Assembly: GCA_002470565.1 (NCBI GenBank)
Contig: DKMQ01000045.1
Location: forward strand, 1 to 5,838
Length of the DNA: 5,838 bases
From: Oceanospirillaceae bacterium UBA7410
Lineage (GTDB): Bacteria; Pseudomonadota; Gammaproteobacteria; Pseudomonadales; Balneatricaceae
Reading direction: 5' to 3'
Shown here: piece after piece, positions 1 to 5,838 of the stretch
Layout of the letters: every line of letters starts with the position of its first letter
Numbering within the stretch: position 1 is the stretch's first letter
Position numbers and translations under genes: made by a program
Notes under the pieces: model-generated
Databases searched by the model: none
Seen by the model: the letters and a program-made list of their open reading frames with translations, nothing else
What the model was told of the DNA's origin: nothing

Positions 1-309
1 CATGTAGATGGCACGTTTGAAAATGCTCAGCATTTGTATTGGCTTTACACCAATGATGCAGGTGAGCAGCACTCGTTCAGCGGGTTTCCTGGTGACAACG
101 GCAACTTTAGTATGTTTTATGAAAACATATTGGTGGTAGATAAAAGTTATGATGCCAAAAATGATGACTTTGATAGCGATGGCTCTCATTTTAAGTCAGC
201 CAATCTTTTTGAAGGCACCGATGCGCAGGTTGAAGCTAAGGTGGATCTTATGAGAGCCGAACTTACGCATATAAACAATGGCGACAATGACTATAACCTT
301 CTTAATTAA
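1..309 (+). CDS. 3' end of an unrecognised acidic protein (partial, start outside window)
   Basis: The reading frame is open from the first base to the TAA at 307-309, giving 102 residues of C-terminal sequence. A TTG at 34 and an ATG at 112 lie in frame, but neither has a convincing ribosome binding site, so the gene almost certainly starts upstream of the window. The protein is rich in Asp and Asn. Residues 56-61 (DFDSDG) fit the DxDxDG pattern of many calcium-binding loops, which is only a hint. Before that is an aromatic-rich stretch (YWLY, SMFYEN); after it a helical-looking segment (residues about 73-90) leads to a terminal YNLLN. No transmembrane segment is visible. I do not recognise the family and assign no function. 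It runs in the same direction as leuC, 157 bases upstream, and nothing links it to leucine synthesis. Confidence 0.75.
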   Translation, partial: HVDGTFENAQHLYWLYTNDAGEQHSFSGFPGDNGNFSMFYENILVVDKSYDAKNDDFDSDGSHFKSANLFEGTDAQVEAKVDLMRAELTHINNGDNDYNLLN

Positions 310-323
310 GTATGCTTTTAATG

Positions 324-369
324 TCGATAACTACTATGTGTGCTATTCAGCCTATAAAGTGGTTATCGA
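324..369. repeat. Imperfect inverted repeat upstream of leuC
   Basis: The arms are TCGATAACTAC (324-334) and GTGGTTATCGA (359-369). They pair over 11 positions with one T-G mismatch, a wobble in RNA, around a 24-base spacer. No T-run follows the right arm, so it does not look like an intrinsic terminator for the upstream gene. The right arm shares its bases with the perfect palindrome at 362-373. Two regulator-binding half-sites are therefore a more natural reading than an RNA hairpin. This is an inference from symmetry alone. Confidence 0.45.
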
Positions 370-373
370 TAAC
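362..373. promoter_or_regulatory. Perfect 12-bp palindrome, candidate operator for leuC
   Basis: GTTATCGATAAC is an exact palindrome. The ten bases TCGATAACTA, found here at 366-375, also occur at 324-333, exactly 42 bases upstream (about four helical turns). A third GTTATC half-site lies at 410-415, near the expected -35 position. If transcription starts about 441, the palindrome is centred near -74 and the last half-site near -30. That arrangement resembles LysR-type regulation, where an upstream recognition site is paired with an activation site next to the -35. No regulator gene is in the window, so which protein binds, if any, is unknown. Confidence 0.45.
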
Positions 374-405
374 TAAATGGAATGATAAAATAAATAAATT
401 GGAAT

Positions 406-434
406 TAGAGTTATCCTTTAAGCATGGGTATAAT
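406..434 (+). promoter_or_regulatory. Probable sigma-70 promoter of the leu-asd gene block
   Basis: A consensus -10 hexamer TATAAT sits at 429-434. At 17-base spacing the -35 position (406-411, TAGAGT) matches the TTGACA consensus at only three positions, so the promoter may depend on an activator. An A/T-rich tract from about 376 to 407 could act as an UP element. The predicted start near 441-443 leaves a leader of only about 25 bases before leuC, too short for a leader-peptide attenuator. Another TATAAA at 353-358 is a weaker alternative. It drives leuC and probably everything to the terminator at 4883-4910. Confidence 0.6.
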
Positions 435-466
435 GAAGGCCTACACACCTAAATGCAGGATGACAC

Positions 467-1888
467 ATGGCTAGTAAAACTTTATACGACAAATTATGGG
501 ATGCACATCTTGTTAAACAACAAGATGACGGCAGCTGTTTAATCTATATTGATCGTCATTTGTTGCACGAGGTGACTTCTCCTCAAGCCTTTGAAGGGCT
601 GCGCATTGCAGGCCGCAAGCCATGGCGCATAGACACCAATTTGGCAACGCCAGATCACAATGTGCCTACTACTTCAAATGAGCGCTCTATTGGCGTTGAT
701 GGCATTGAAGACCCAGTGTCTAAGATTCAAGTGGTTACCTTGGGTGACAACTGTGATGAATTTGGTATTACCGAATTTAAAATGCAAGACACCCGCCAAG
801 GTATAGTGCACGTGGTAGGGCCAGAACAAGGCGCTACGCTACCAGGCATGACCGTGGTATGTGGTGACTCTCATACAGCCACCCACGGCGCTATGGGCGC
901 ATTGGCTCATGGCATTGGCACCTCTGAGGTGGAGCATGTGCTGGCCACTCAGTGCCTTATTCAAAAGAAATCTCAAAACATGCTAGTGCGTGTAGATGGT
1001 AAGCTTGGCGAGGGTGTCACGCCTAAAGACGTGGTGTTGGCTATTATAGGTGTGATAGGCACTGCTGGCGGCACAGGCTATGCCATTGAGTTTGGTGGTG
1101 ACGTATTTGAAAGCATGTCTATGGAAGGCCGCATGACCGTGTGCAATATGGCCATTGAAGCCGGTGCACGTGTGGGTATGGTTGGGGTAGACCAAATTAC
1201 CATTGATTATGTAGAAGGGCGTCCTTTTTCTCCTAAAGGGGCAAACTGGGACTTAGCCGTGGCAGCATGGCAAGATTTACACTCAGATGCAGACGCCGAA
1301 TTTGACCACGTAGTGGTGTTAGACGGCGCTGCTATTGCGCCTCAAGTCACTTGGGGCACCTCACCTGAAATGGTATTACCTGTGTTTGGCAATGTGCCCA
1401 ACCCCGCCAAAGAAAAAGACGCAGCTAAAGCCTCGGGCATGGCTCGTGCGCTTGAATACATGGGGCTAAAGGCTGATCAAGCCATTACAGACATTCAGCT
1501 AGATCGCGTATTCATAGGCTCTTGCACCAACAGTCGTATTGAAGACCTACGTGCTGCAGCTGCAGTGGTAGAAGGCCGCCAAGTGGCTAAAACCTTAAAG
1601 CAAGCGCTAGTAGTGCCAGGCTCTGGTCTAGTAAAGGCCCAAGCAGAAGCCGAAGGCTTGCACACTATTTTCACCAATGCTGGACTTGAATGGCGCGAGC
1701 CAGGCTGCTCTATGTGTTTGGCTATGAATGCTGATAAATTGGGCGCAGGGGAGCATTGCGCATCCACCTCTAACCGCAATTTTGAAGGCCGCCAAGGCTT
1801 TGGTGGGCGCACTCATTTAGTGAGCCCTGCTATGGCAGCCGCCGCAGCTATTGCCGGACATTTTGTAGACGTACGCACGTTTAATTGA
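467..1888 (+). CDS. leuC: 3-isopropylmalate dehydratase large subunit
   Basis: LeuC pairs with LeuD to form cytoplasmic isopropylmalate isomerase, which converts 2-isopropylmalate to 3-isopropylmalate in leucine synthesis. The 473-residue product matches the usual bacterial LeuC length of about 465-475. It is an aconitase-superfamily protein. Visible motifs include [10 protein letters not shown] near the N-terminus, GDSHT (133-137), GSCTNSR with Cys353, and [11 protein letters not shown] with Cys414 and Cys417. These three cysteines are the expected 4Fe-4S ligands. The substrate-site segment NRNFEGRQG (436-444) follows, and the family's typical [14 protein letters not shown] stretch is close to the C-terminus. 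The ATG at 467 is preceded by CAGGA (456-460) at good spacing and starts directly at the conserved N-terminus. It is the first gene of a leuC-leuD-leuB-asd block, 25 bases ahead of leuD. No missing residue or frameshift is seen. Confidence 0.98.
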   Translation: MASKTLYDKLWDAHLVKQQDDGSCLIYIDRHLLHEVTSPQAFEGLRIAGRKPWRIDTNLATPDHNVPTTSNERSIGVDGIEDPVSKIQVVTLGDNCDEFGITEFKMQDTRQGIVHVVGPEQGATLPGMTVVCGDSHTATHGAMGALAHGIGTSEVEHVLATQCLIQKKSQNMLVRVDGKLGEGVTPKDVVLAIIGVIGTAGGTGYAIEFGGDVFESMSMEGRMTVCNMAIEAGARVGMVGVDQITIDYVEGRPFSPKGANWDLAVAAWQDLHSDADAEFDHVVVLDGAAIAPQVTWGTSPEMVLPVFGNVPNPAKEKDAAKASGMARALEYMGLKADQAITDIQLDRVFIGSCTNSRIEDLRAAAAVVEGRQVAKTLKQALVVPGSGLVKAQAEAEGLHTIFTNAGLEWREPGCSMCLAMNADKLGAGEHCASTSNRNFEGRQGFGGRTHLVSPAMAAAAAIAGHFVDVRTFN

Positions 1889-1913
1889 TAACAGATCATG
1901 GAGCAGTAATTAG

Positions 1914-2555
1914 ATGCAAGCATTTACACAGTTAACAGGCATCACCGCACCTTTGGATAGAGCCAATGTTGATACAGACATGATCATTCCAAAGCAGTTT
2001 TTAAAGTCGATTAAGCGCTCTGGTTTTGGGCCTAATCTTTTTGATGAGTTGCGCTACTTAGATGAAGGGCAGCCTGACCAAGATTCATCGGGAAGGCCCA
2101 TTAATCCTGACTTTGTGCTAAATTTACCACGCTACAAAGGTGCTAAGATTCTCTTAGCAAGAGACAATTTTGGCTGTGGCTCTAGTCGTGAACATGCGCC
2201 TTGGGCGTTGTTAGATTTTGGTTTTTCTTGCGTAATAGCCCCAAGTTTTGCGGATATTTTTTATAATAACTGCTTTAAAAACGGCATCTTACCGATCACA
2301 CTTTTAAGTGAACAATTAGACCAGCTATTTGAAGATACGCAAGCTACATCAGGTTTCGAGCTCACCATAGACTTGGAAGCGGGGGTGATCCAAGGCTCTA
2401 GTGCTGGCGATATTACTTTTAATATAGACAGCTTTAGGCGTCACTGTTTGCTCAATGGCTTAGATGATATAGGCCTTACTTTAGAGCAGGCCGACAAAAT
2501 TAAACGCTATGAGCAAAAGCGCCAACAACAAGCACCTTGGTTATTTGCCAAATAA
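1914..2555 (+). CDS. leuD: 3-isopropylmalate dehydratase small subunit
   Basis: LeuD is the small, swivel-domain subunit that completes isopropylmalate isomerase with LeuC. The 213 residues fit the proteobacterial LeuD length of about 200-215. Diagnostic motifs are [14 protein letters not shown] (residues 18-31) and [17 protein letters not shown] (83-99), the conserved swivel-domain sequence that contributes to the substrate site. [16 protein letters not shown] follows in the second half. The start at 1914 has GGAG at 1900-1903, ten bases upstream, and begins with MQAFTQLTG as in many LeuD proteins. It lies 25 bases after leuC, so the two subunits are almost certainly co-transcribed. Sequence and length look intact. 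Confidence 0.98.
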   Translation: MQAFTQLTGITAPLDRANVDTDMIIPKQFLKSIKRSGFGPNLFDELRYLDEGQPDQDSSGRPINPDFVLNLPRYKGAKILLARDNFGCGSSREHAPWALLDFGFSCVIAPSFADIFYNNCFKNGILPITLLSEQLDQLFEDTQATSGFELTIDLEAGVIQGSSAGDITFNIDSFRRHCLLNGLDDIGLTLEQADKIKRYEQKRQQQAPWLFAK

Positions 2556-2568
2556 AATAACACCTGTT

Positions 2569-2580
2569 TGCATGCATGCA
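2569..2580. repeat. Palindromic TGCATGCATGCA in the leuD-leuB gap
   Basis: TGCATGCATGCA is an exact 12-base palindrome and contains the tetramer GCAT/CATG repeated in tandem. It lies in the 59-base gap between leuD and leuB, 20 bases upstream of the leuB ribosome binding site. It could be a protein-binding site, a small RNA hairpin affecting leuB translation or mRNA processing, or chance. No T-run follows, so it is not a terminator. Confidence 0.4.
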
Positions 2581-2614
2581 TAACACACGCACCTAATTTA
2601 AAGAGATAAATGAC

Positions 2615-3697
2615 ATGACACATAATATATTGGTTTTAGCAGGCGATGGCATTGGCCCCGAAATTGTAGCTGAAGCGCAAAAGGTATTACACATTGTTGA
2701 TGAAAAGTTTAATTTGGGTTTAAACATAAGCAATGCTTTAGTCGGTGGCAGTGCCATTGATGCAACGGGTGGCCCATTACCTGAGGCCACATTGGAGGCA
2801 GCTAAAGCGGCTGATGCTATTCTATTGGGCGCAGTAGGCGGGCCTAAGTGGGATGGCCTAGATATGGCCATACGTCCTGAAAAAGGTTTGCTTGGGTTGC
2901 GTTCAAACTTAAACTTATTTGGCAATTTACGACCCGCTATTTTGTACCCACAGCTAGCTGATGCTTCTAGTTTAAAGCCTGAAATTGTATCGGGTTTAGA
3001 TATTCTTATTGTACGTGAGCTTACCGGGGGCATTTATTTTGGCCAGCCCCGCGGCATTCGTGTGCTAGAAAACGGTGAACGCCAAGGCTATAACACCTAT
3101 GTGTATGCAGAATCAGAGATTCGTCGCATTGGTAAGGTGGCTTTTGAAGCAGCCCGTGCCCGTGGTGGTAGATTGTGTTCTGTCGATAAAGCCAACGTAT
3201 TAGAAGTCACTGTGCTGTGGCGTGAAATAATGGAAGAAATGGCTGCAGATTATCCAGATGTCACACTAAGCCACATGTATGTAGACAACGCTGCTATGCA
3301 GCTAGTGCGCGCGCCCAAACAATTTGACGTTATGGTAACAGGCAACATGTTTGGCGATATATTGTCAGACGCGGCAGCCATGCTCACTGGTTCTATTGGC
3401 ATGTTGCCATCGGCGTCTTTAGATGAGGCGGGTAAAGGCATGTATGAGCCTTGCCATGGCTCTGCTCCAGACATCGCAGGCCAAGGAAAAGCTAACCCAT
3501 TGGCTACTATTCTATCCGCCGCCATGATGTTACGTTATACCTTAAAAGAAAGCGCCGCCGCTGATGCCATAGAAAAGGCGGTGAGTGTGGTGCTAGACCA
3601 AGGTCTGCGCACGCCAGACATTTGTGCGCTTGGCAACCAAGAAGTAGACACAAAAACCATGGGTGATGCGGTAGTTTCTGCGTTACTTAATAGCTAG
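2615..3697 (+). CDS. leuB: 3-isopropylmalate dehydrogenase
   Basis: LeuB oxidatively decarboxylates 3-isopropylmalate with NAD+ to 2-oxoisocaproate, the step after LeuCD, in the cytoplasm. The 360 residues match the family's usual length. The order of motifs is typical: [10 protein letters not shown] at the N-terminus, GAVGGPKWD (72-80), substrate-binding arginines Arg96, Arg106 and Arg134 (in LRSNL, NLRPA, VRELTGG), catalytic Tyr141 and Lys192 (in VDKANVLE), and metal-binding Asp224, Asp248 and Asp252. The family signature is [20 protein letters not shown] (244-263). The adenine-binding loop [15 protein letters not shown] (281-295) suits NAD. The ATG at 2615 has AGAG (2602-2605) upstream; a nearby ATG at 2610 is in another frame and stops after two codons. 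It is 59 bases after leuD and 59 before asd, same strand. Intact. Confidence 0.98.
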   Translation: MTHNILVLAGDGIGPEIVAEAQKVLHIVDEKFNLGLNISNALVGGSAIDATGGPLPEATLEAAKAADAILLGAVGGPKWDGLDMAIRPEKGLLGLRSNLNLFGNLRPAILYPQLADASSLKPEIVSGLDILIVRELTGGIYFGQPRGIRVLENGERQGYNTYVYAESEIRRIGKVAFEAARARGGRLCSVDKANVLEVTVLWREIMEEMAADYPDVTLSHMYVDNAAMQLVRAPKQFDVMVTGNMFGDILSDAAAMLTGSIGMLPSASLDEAGKGMYEPCHGSAPDIAGQGKANPLATILSAAMMLRYTLKESAAADAIEKAVSVVLDQGLRTPDICALGNQEVDTKTMGDAVVSALLNS

Positions 3698-3704
3698 TAT
3701 AGAT

Positions 3705-3719
3705 TACTATTAAATAGTA
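3705..3719. repeat. Small AT-rich inverted repeat in the leuB-asd gap
   Basis: TACTAT (3705-3710) and ATAGTA (3714-3719) form a 6-bp stem with a TAA loop, just after the leuB stop. The stem is weak and has no clear T-tract, so it is unlikely to end transcription. The surrounding AT-rich 59-base gap could hold an internal promoter for asd, but I find no convincing -35/-10 pair. Confidence 0.25.
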
Positions 3720-3743
3720 TTAATTTTAGAACATTTATCACAA

Positions 3744-3755
3744 AAGGGTTAAGGA
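3744..3755 (+). promoter_or_regulatory. Ribosome binding region of asd with two overlapping candidates
   Basis: Two purine-rich motifs precede the ATG at 3757. AAGGG (3744-3748) lies eight bases upstream, a normal distance. AAGGA (3751-3755) is the better Shine-Dalgarno match but leaves only one base before the ATG, too close to work for this start. The start itself is secure because the NADP-binding motif begins at residue 5, so the upstream AAGGG is probably the functional site. Confidence 0.5.
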
Positions 3756-3756
3756 A

Positions 3757-4869
3757 ATGAAGCGTGTAGGACTGGTAGGTTGGCGCGGTATGGTTGGGTC
3801 GGTATTGATGCAACGGATGCAAGAAGAAAACGATTTAAAACTAATCGAGCCAGTGTTTTTCACCACCTCTCAAGCAGGCCAAGCGGCGCCTGACTTTGGT
3901 GTAGACACGCCGGTATTACAAGATGCTCACGACATTGAAACCCTTAAAACCATGGATATTATTATCTCATGCCAAGGCGGCGACTATACTGATCGTGTGT
4001 TTGGGCCGTTGCGTAGCGCAGGGTGGAAAGGTTATTGGATAGACGCCGCGTCTAGTTTGCGCATGGTAGATGACAGCGTGATAGTGCTAGACCCTGTAAA
4101 CCGTGATGTGATTGACCAAGCCTTAGCCCATGGAAAAACAGACTTTATAGGCGGCAACTGCACAGTAAGCCTTATGATGATGGCGTTAGGTGGGTTATTT
4201 GCTGCAGATCAAATTCAGTGGATGTCAGCCATGACCTACCAATCTGCCTCAGGTGGTGGTGCTCGTCATATGCGTGAGCTATTAAATCAAATGGGCTACA
4301 TTCGTGATTCTGTTTCTGGTGAGCTTGCAGATCCAGCTTCTGCCATCTTAGAAATAGATCGCAAAGTGTCTCTTGCCATTAATGCCAATGACAACGACGC
4401 TAGCCAGTTTGGCGCGCCATTGGCAGGTAGCTTGATTCCTTGGATCGACTCTCAGCTAGACAATGGCCAAAGCCGTGAAGAATGGAAGGCTCAAGCTGAA
4501 ACAAATAAAATACTAGGCCGCACTAAAGACATTATCCCAGTAGATGGATTATGCGTGCGAGTAGGTGCCATGCGTTGTCATAGTCAGGCATTGACTATAA
4601 AAATGAAGCAAAACGTGCCAATGGACGAAATAGAAGACATGCTTGCCAAGGCTAATGATTGGGTTAAAGTGATTCCCAACGACCGTGATATCACCATGGC
4701 GCAGCTTACGCCAGCTAAAGTGACAGGCACCATGACTGTGCCTGTAGGCCGCCTGCGCAAGCTTAATATGGGGCCAGAGTATTTGTCGGCCTTCACTGTG
4801 GGCGACCAGCTTTTATGGGGTGCAGCTGAGCCTTTGCGAAGGATGTTGCGTATTTTGCTAGAAGCATAA
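3757..4869 (+). CDS. asd: Aspartate-semialdehyde dehydrogenase
   Basis: Asd reduces L-aspartyl phosphate with NADPH to aspartate semialdehyde, the shared precursor of lysine/diaminopimelate, threonine and methionine. At 370 residues it matches the gammaproteobacterial (E. coli-like) class. The N-terminal Rossmann motif [10 protein letters not shown] (8-17) binds NADP. Other conserved parts are the SCQGGDYT stretch (71-78), Arg102 for phosphate binding, [10 protein letters not shown] with the catalytic nucleophile Cys135, Gln162 in [13 protein letters not shown], Lys244, and Arg268 with the acid/base His275 in [13 protein letters not shown]. Numbering agrees with E. coli Asd within one residue. 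It follows leuB by 59 bases on the same strand and precedes a strong terminator, so it is probably the last gene of the leu transcript, perhaps with its own promoter. No Usg-like paralogue lies between it and the FimV-like gene. Confidence 0.98.
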   Translation: MKRVGLVGWRGMVGSVLMQRMQEENDLKLIEPVFFTTSQAGQAAPDFGVDTPVLQDAHDIETLKTMDIIISCQGGDYTDRVFGPLRSAGWKGYWIDAASSLRMVDDSVIVLDPVNRDVIDQALAHGKTDFIGGNCTVSLMMMALGGLFAADQIQWMSAMTYQSASGGGARHMRELLNQMGYIRDSVSGELADPASAILEIDRKVSLAINANDNDASQFGAPLAGSLIPWIDSQLDNGQSREEWKAQAETNKILGRTKDIIPVDGLCVRVGAMRCHSQALTIKMKQNVPMDEIEDMLAKANDWVKVIPNDRDITMAQLTPAKVTGTMTVPVGRLRKLNMGPEYLSAFTVGDQLLWGAAEPLRRMLRILLEA

Positions 4870-4882
4870 CTGCTAAAACGTA

Positions 4883-4910
4883 GAAAAAAGGCGCTTAGGC
4901 GCCTTTTTTC
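4883..4910 (+). terminator. Intrinsic terminator after asd (probably bidirectional in form)
   Basis: The arms GAAAAAAGGCGC (4883-4894) and GCGCCTTTTTTC (4899-4910) are perfectly complementary over 12 bp around a TTAG tetraloop. The GC-rich core GGCGC/GCGCC is followed by six Ts and preceded by six As, the classic A-tract/hairpin/T-tract form. It starts 14 bases after the asd stop and ends 40 bases before the FimV-like start. It therefore separates the biosynthetic block from the downstream gene. Confidence 0.93.
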
Positions 4911-4936
4911 CATTAAAGTAGTGATCATCGTTATTA

Positions 4937-4941
4937 AAAGG
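4937..4941 (+). promoter_or_regulatory. Ribosome binding site that decides the FimV-like start
   Basis: AAAGG at 4937-4941 lies nine bases before GTG 4951 and fifteen before the in-frame ATG 4957. The spacing favours GTG. An in-frame TAA at 4945-4947 rules out any earlier start. The two choices differ by only two residues and do not change the signal peptide. Confidence 0.55.
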
Positions 4942-4950
4942 TAATAAATA

Positions 4951-5838
4951 GTGTCTATGTTATCCACAAACACCAAGCGATGTACCCGCCTTTTTGGCCT
5001 AGCAAGCCTTGTGCTAAGCGCCAGTGTTTTGGCAGCTGACACTGATAATGCCATTGAAAATACGTCAGGAACAGTTACCAACATAGCGGTAACTGCTCAA
5101 ACCACCGCAACAGACACCAATGCTTTAGCAACGATGCCAACGTGGGTGCTAGTAAAGCCAGATACAACCCTATGGCGTATCGCCGTAAACCATACTCCCA
5201 AGGGTTTTAATCCATGGCAAACGGTAATGAGCCTGTATCAAATAAACCCAAAGGCCTTTAGGCAGGGTGATATTAGGGTTTTGTATGCTAATACAAAGCT
5301 ACGTATGCCCACGCGCAGCCAGCTTGGTGCCTTAACTACAAGGCAGGCAAAAGCGGTTTATGATACGTTAGTGCCTGCATCAGCTACTGTGAGTTCATTT
5401 AAACCTGTCTCGCAAAAACCAGCGATTGCACAGCCAGACCCACAAAATGTGCAAGCGGCTAAGTTGCAGCAGCAAGTGCAAGATCAGCAAAACACGCTAA
5501 ACGCCTTAGCGACCCAATCTAACGTGTTACAAACTCAGGTGAACCAGCTAAAGGCCAACCAAACTAAAGCGTTTTCCCAGCAAGAGCTTTTGGCCACCAC
5601 TAATCAAAATTTGGCACAGGGTGTGGTAAAGCAAGAGCAAGAACTTAAAGCCCTAAATGATCAGCGCAGTTTAATAGCAGCCGACATGCAAGCCTTAGGG
5701 CAAACCTTTCAAGCTACACGTGGGCAGCTAAACGAAGCTCAAAAAGACCTATTGCAAGTAGAAAAAACGCTAGCCATTACACAAAATGACCTGAAGTTAG
5801 CACAACAAAAAAAACGACTTGTTGAGCAAGCAGAAGCA
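4951..5838 (+). CDS. FimV-like envelope protein with LysM-like domain and coiled coil (partial, runs off right edge)
   Basis: The frame is open from GTG 4951 to the last base, giving 296 N-terminal residues. Residues 1-29 form a signal peptide: basic KRCTR, hydrophobic LFGLASLVLSASVLA, likely cleavage near Ala28/Ala29. A Thr/Ala-rich linker (30-62) leads to a LysM-like segment, residues 65-120: WVLVKPDTTLWRIA, then VMSLYQINPKAF and KLRMP. This matches the TLWRIA...NP.AF...L.iP pattern of FimV proteins. From about residue 170 the chain is a Gln/Ala/Leu-rich coiled coil to the edge. FimV/HubP proteins bind peptidoglycan through this domain and organise cell poles, pili and secretion. The usual roughly 150-residue FimV N-terminal domain before LysM appears absent. 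Position directly after asd supports a FimV relationship. A terminator separates it from asd; no clear promoter is visible in the 40 bases between. Confidence 0.8.
   Translation, partial: MSMLSTNTKRCTRLFGLASLVLSASVLAADTDNAIENTSGTVTNIAVTAQTTATDTNALATMPTWVLVKPDTTLWRIAVNHTPKGFNPWQTVMSLYQINPKAFRQGDIRVLYANTKLRMPTRSQLGALTTRQAKAVYDTLVPASATVSSFKPVSQKPAIAQPDPQNVQAAKLQQQVQDQQNTLNALATQSNVLQTQVNQLKANQTKAFSQQELLATTNQNLAQGVVKQEQELKALNDQRSLIAADMQALGQTFQATRGQLNEAQKDLLQVEKTLAITQNDLKLAQQKKRLVEQAEA

Noticed and set aside
34..309. Treating TTG 34 as the true start of the first gene
   Set aside because: The frame stays open to base 1 and no ribosome binding site precedes the TTG, so a partial gene entering from the left is more likely.
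324..369. Intrinsic terminator for the first gene
   Set aside because: The stem has a 24-base loop, is AT-rich and lacks a following T-run.
983..1816. Three reverse-strand frames opposite leuC
   Set aside because: All lie opposite intact leuC with its conserved iron-sulfur motifs and have shadow-like compositions.
2593..3033. Reverse-strand open frame (146 codons) opposite leuB
   Set aside because: It lies almost wholly opposite the highly conserved N-terminal half of leuB; its sequence is a Pro/Ser-rich shadow with no recognisable domain.
4907..4936. Promoter for the FimV-like gene overlapping the terminator T-tract
   Set aside because: TTTCCA (4907-4912) matches the -35 at four positions, but no adequate -10 follows at 16-18 bases, and the implied start would cut off the ribosome binding site.
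4584..5084. Long reverse-strand open frame (166 codons) across the end of asd and start of the FimV-like gene
   Set aside because: It is antisense to the conserved asd coding sequence, spans the terminator, has a composition expected of a shadow frame, and resembles no known protein.
1..5838. CRISPR array, insertion sequence, tRNA, toxin-antitoxin or other mobile or defence system
   Set aside because: No repeat-spacer array, transposase motif, tRNA-like fold or paired small toxin-antitoxin frames were seen; nearly all sequence is explained by conserved housekeeping genes.

Overview
The window looks like ordinary chromosomal DNA of a gammaproteobacterium with moderate to low GC. The likely setting is marine, in or near Oceanospirillales/Pseudomonadales. 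I base this on the proteobacterial two-subunit LeuC/LeuD, an aspartate-semialdehyde dehydrogenase of the E. coli type whose key residues fall at nearly E. coli numbering, and the order leuC-leuD-leuB-asd followed by a FimV-like gene. That order resembles the leuCDB-asd-fimV locus of pseudomonads and relatives. The exact genus cannot be read from the sequence.

Layout: bases 1-309 hold the 3' end of an unrecognised acidic protein that begins outside the window. Bases 310-466 are a compact regulatory region with a perfect 12-bp palindrome (GTTATCGATAAC), an upstream partial copy of it, a further half-site near the -35 region, and a consensus TATAAT -10 box. Then come four intact same-strand genes with short gaps (25, 59 and 59 bases): leuC (467-1888), leuD (1914-2555), leuB (2615-3697) and asd (3757-4869). 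A strong intrinsic terminator (4883-4910) closes this block. From 4951 to the right edge runs the 5' part of a secreted or envelope-anchored FimV-like protein: signal peptide, LysM-like domain, then a long Gln/Ala-rich coiled coil.

How the genes work together: LeuC and LeuD form isopropylmalate isomerase and LeuB is the following dehydrogenase, so the trio performs the middle steps of leucine synthesis. leuA is not in the window. Asd makes aspartate semialdehyde, the branch point to lysine/diaminopimelate, threonine and methionine. The FimV-like gene is functionally unrelated (polar or envelope organisation in the family) but sits where fimV normally sits. It is unusual in apparently lacking the usual FimV N-terminal domain ahead of the LysM-like part.

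I see no tRNA, rRNA, mobile element, CRISPR array or defence system, and no intergenic stretch longer than about 160 bases. The points most worth a second look are the architecture of the FimV-like protein and the repeat cluster upstream of leuC.
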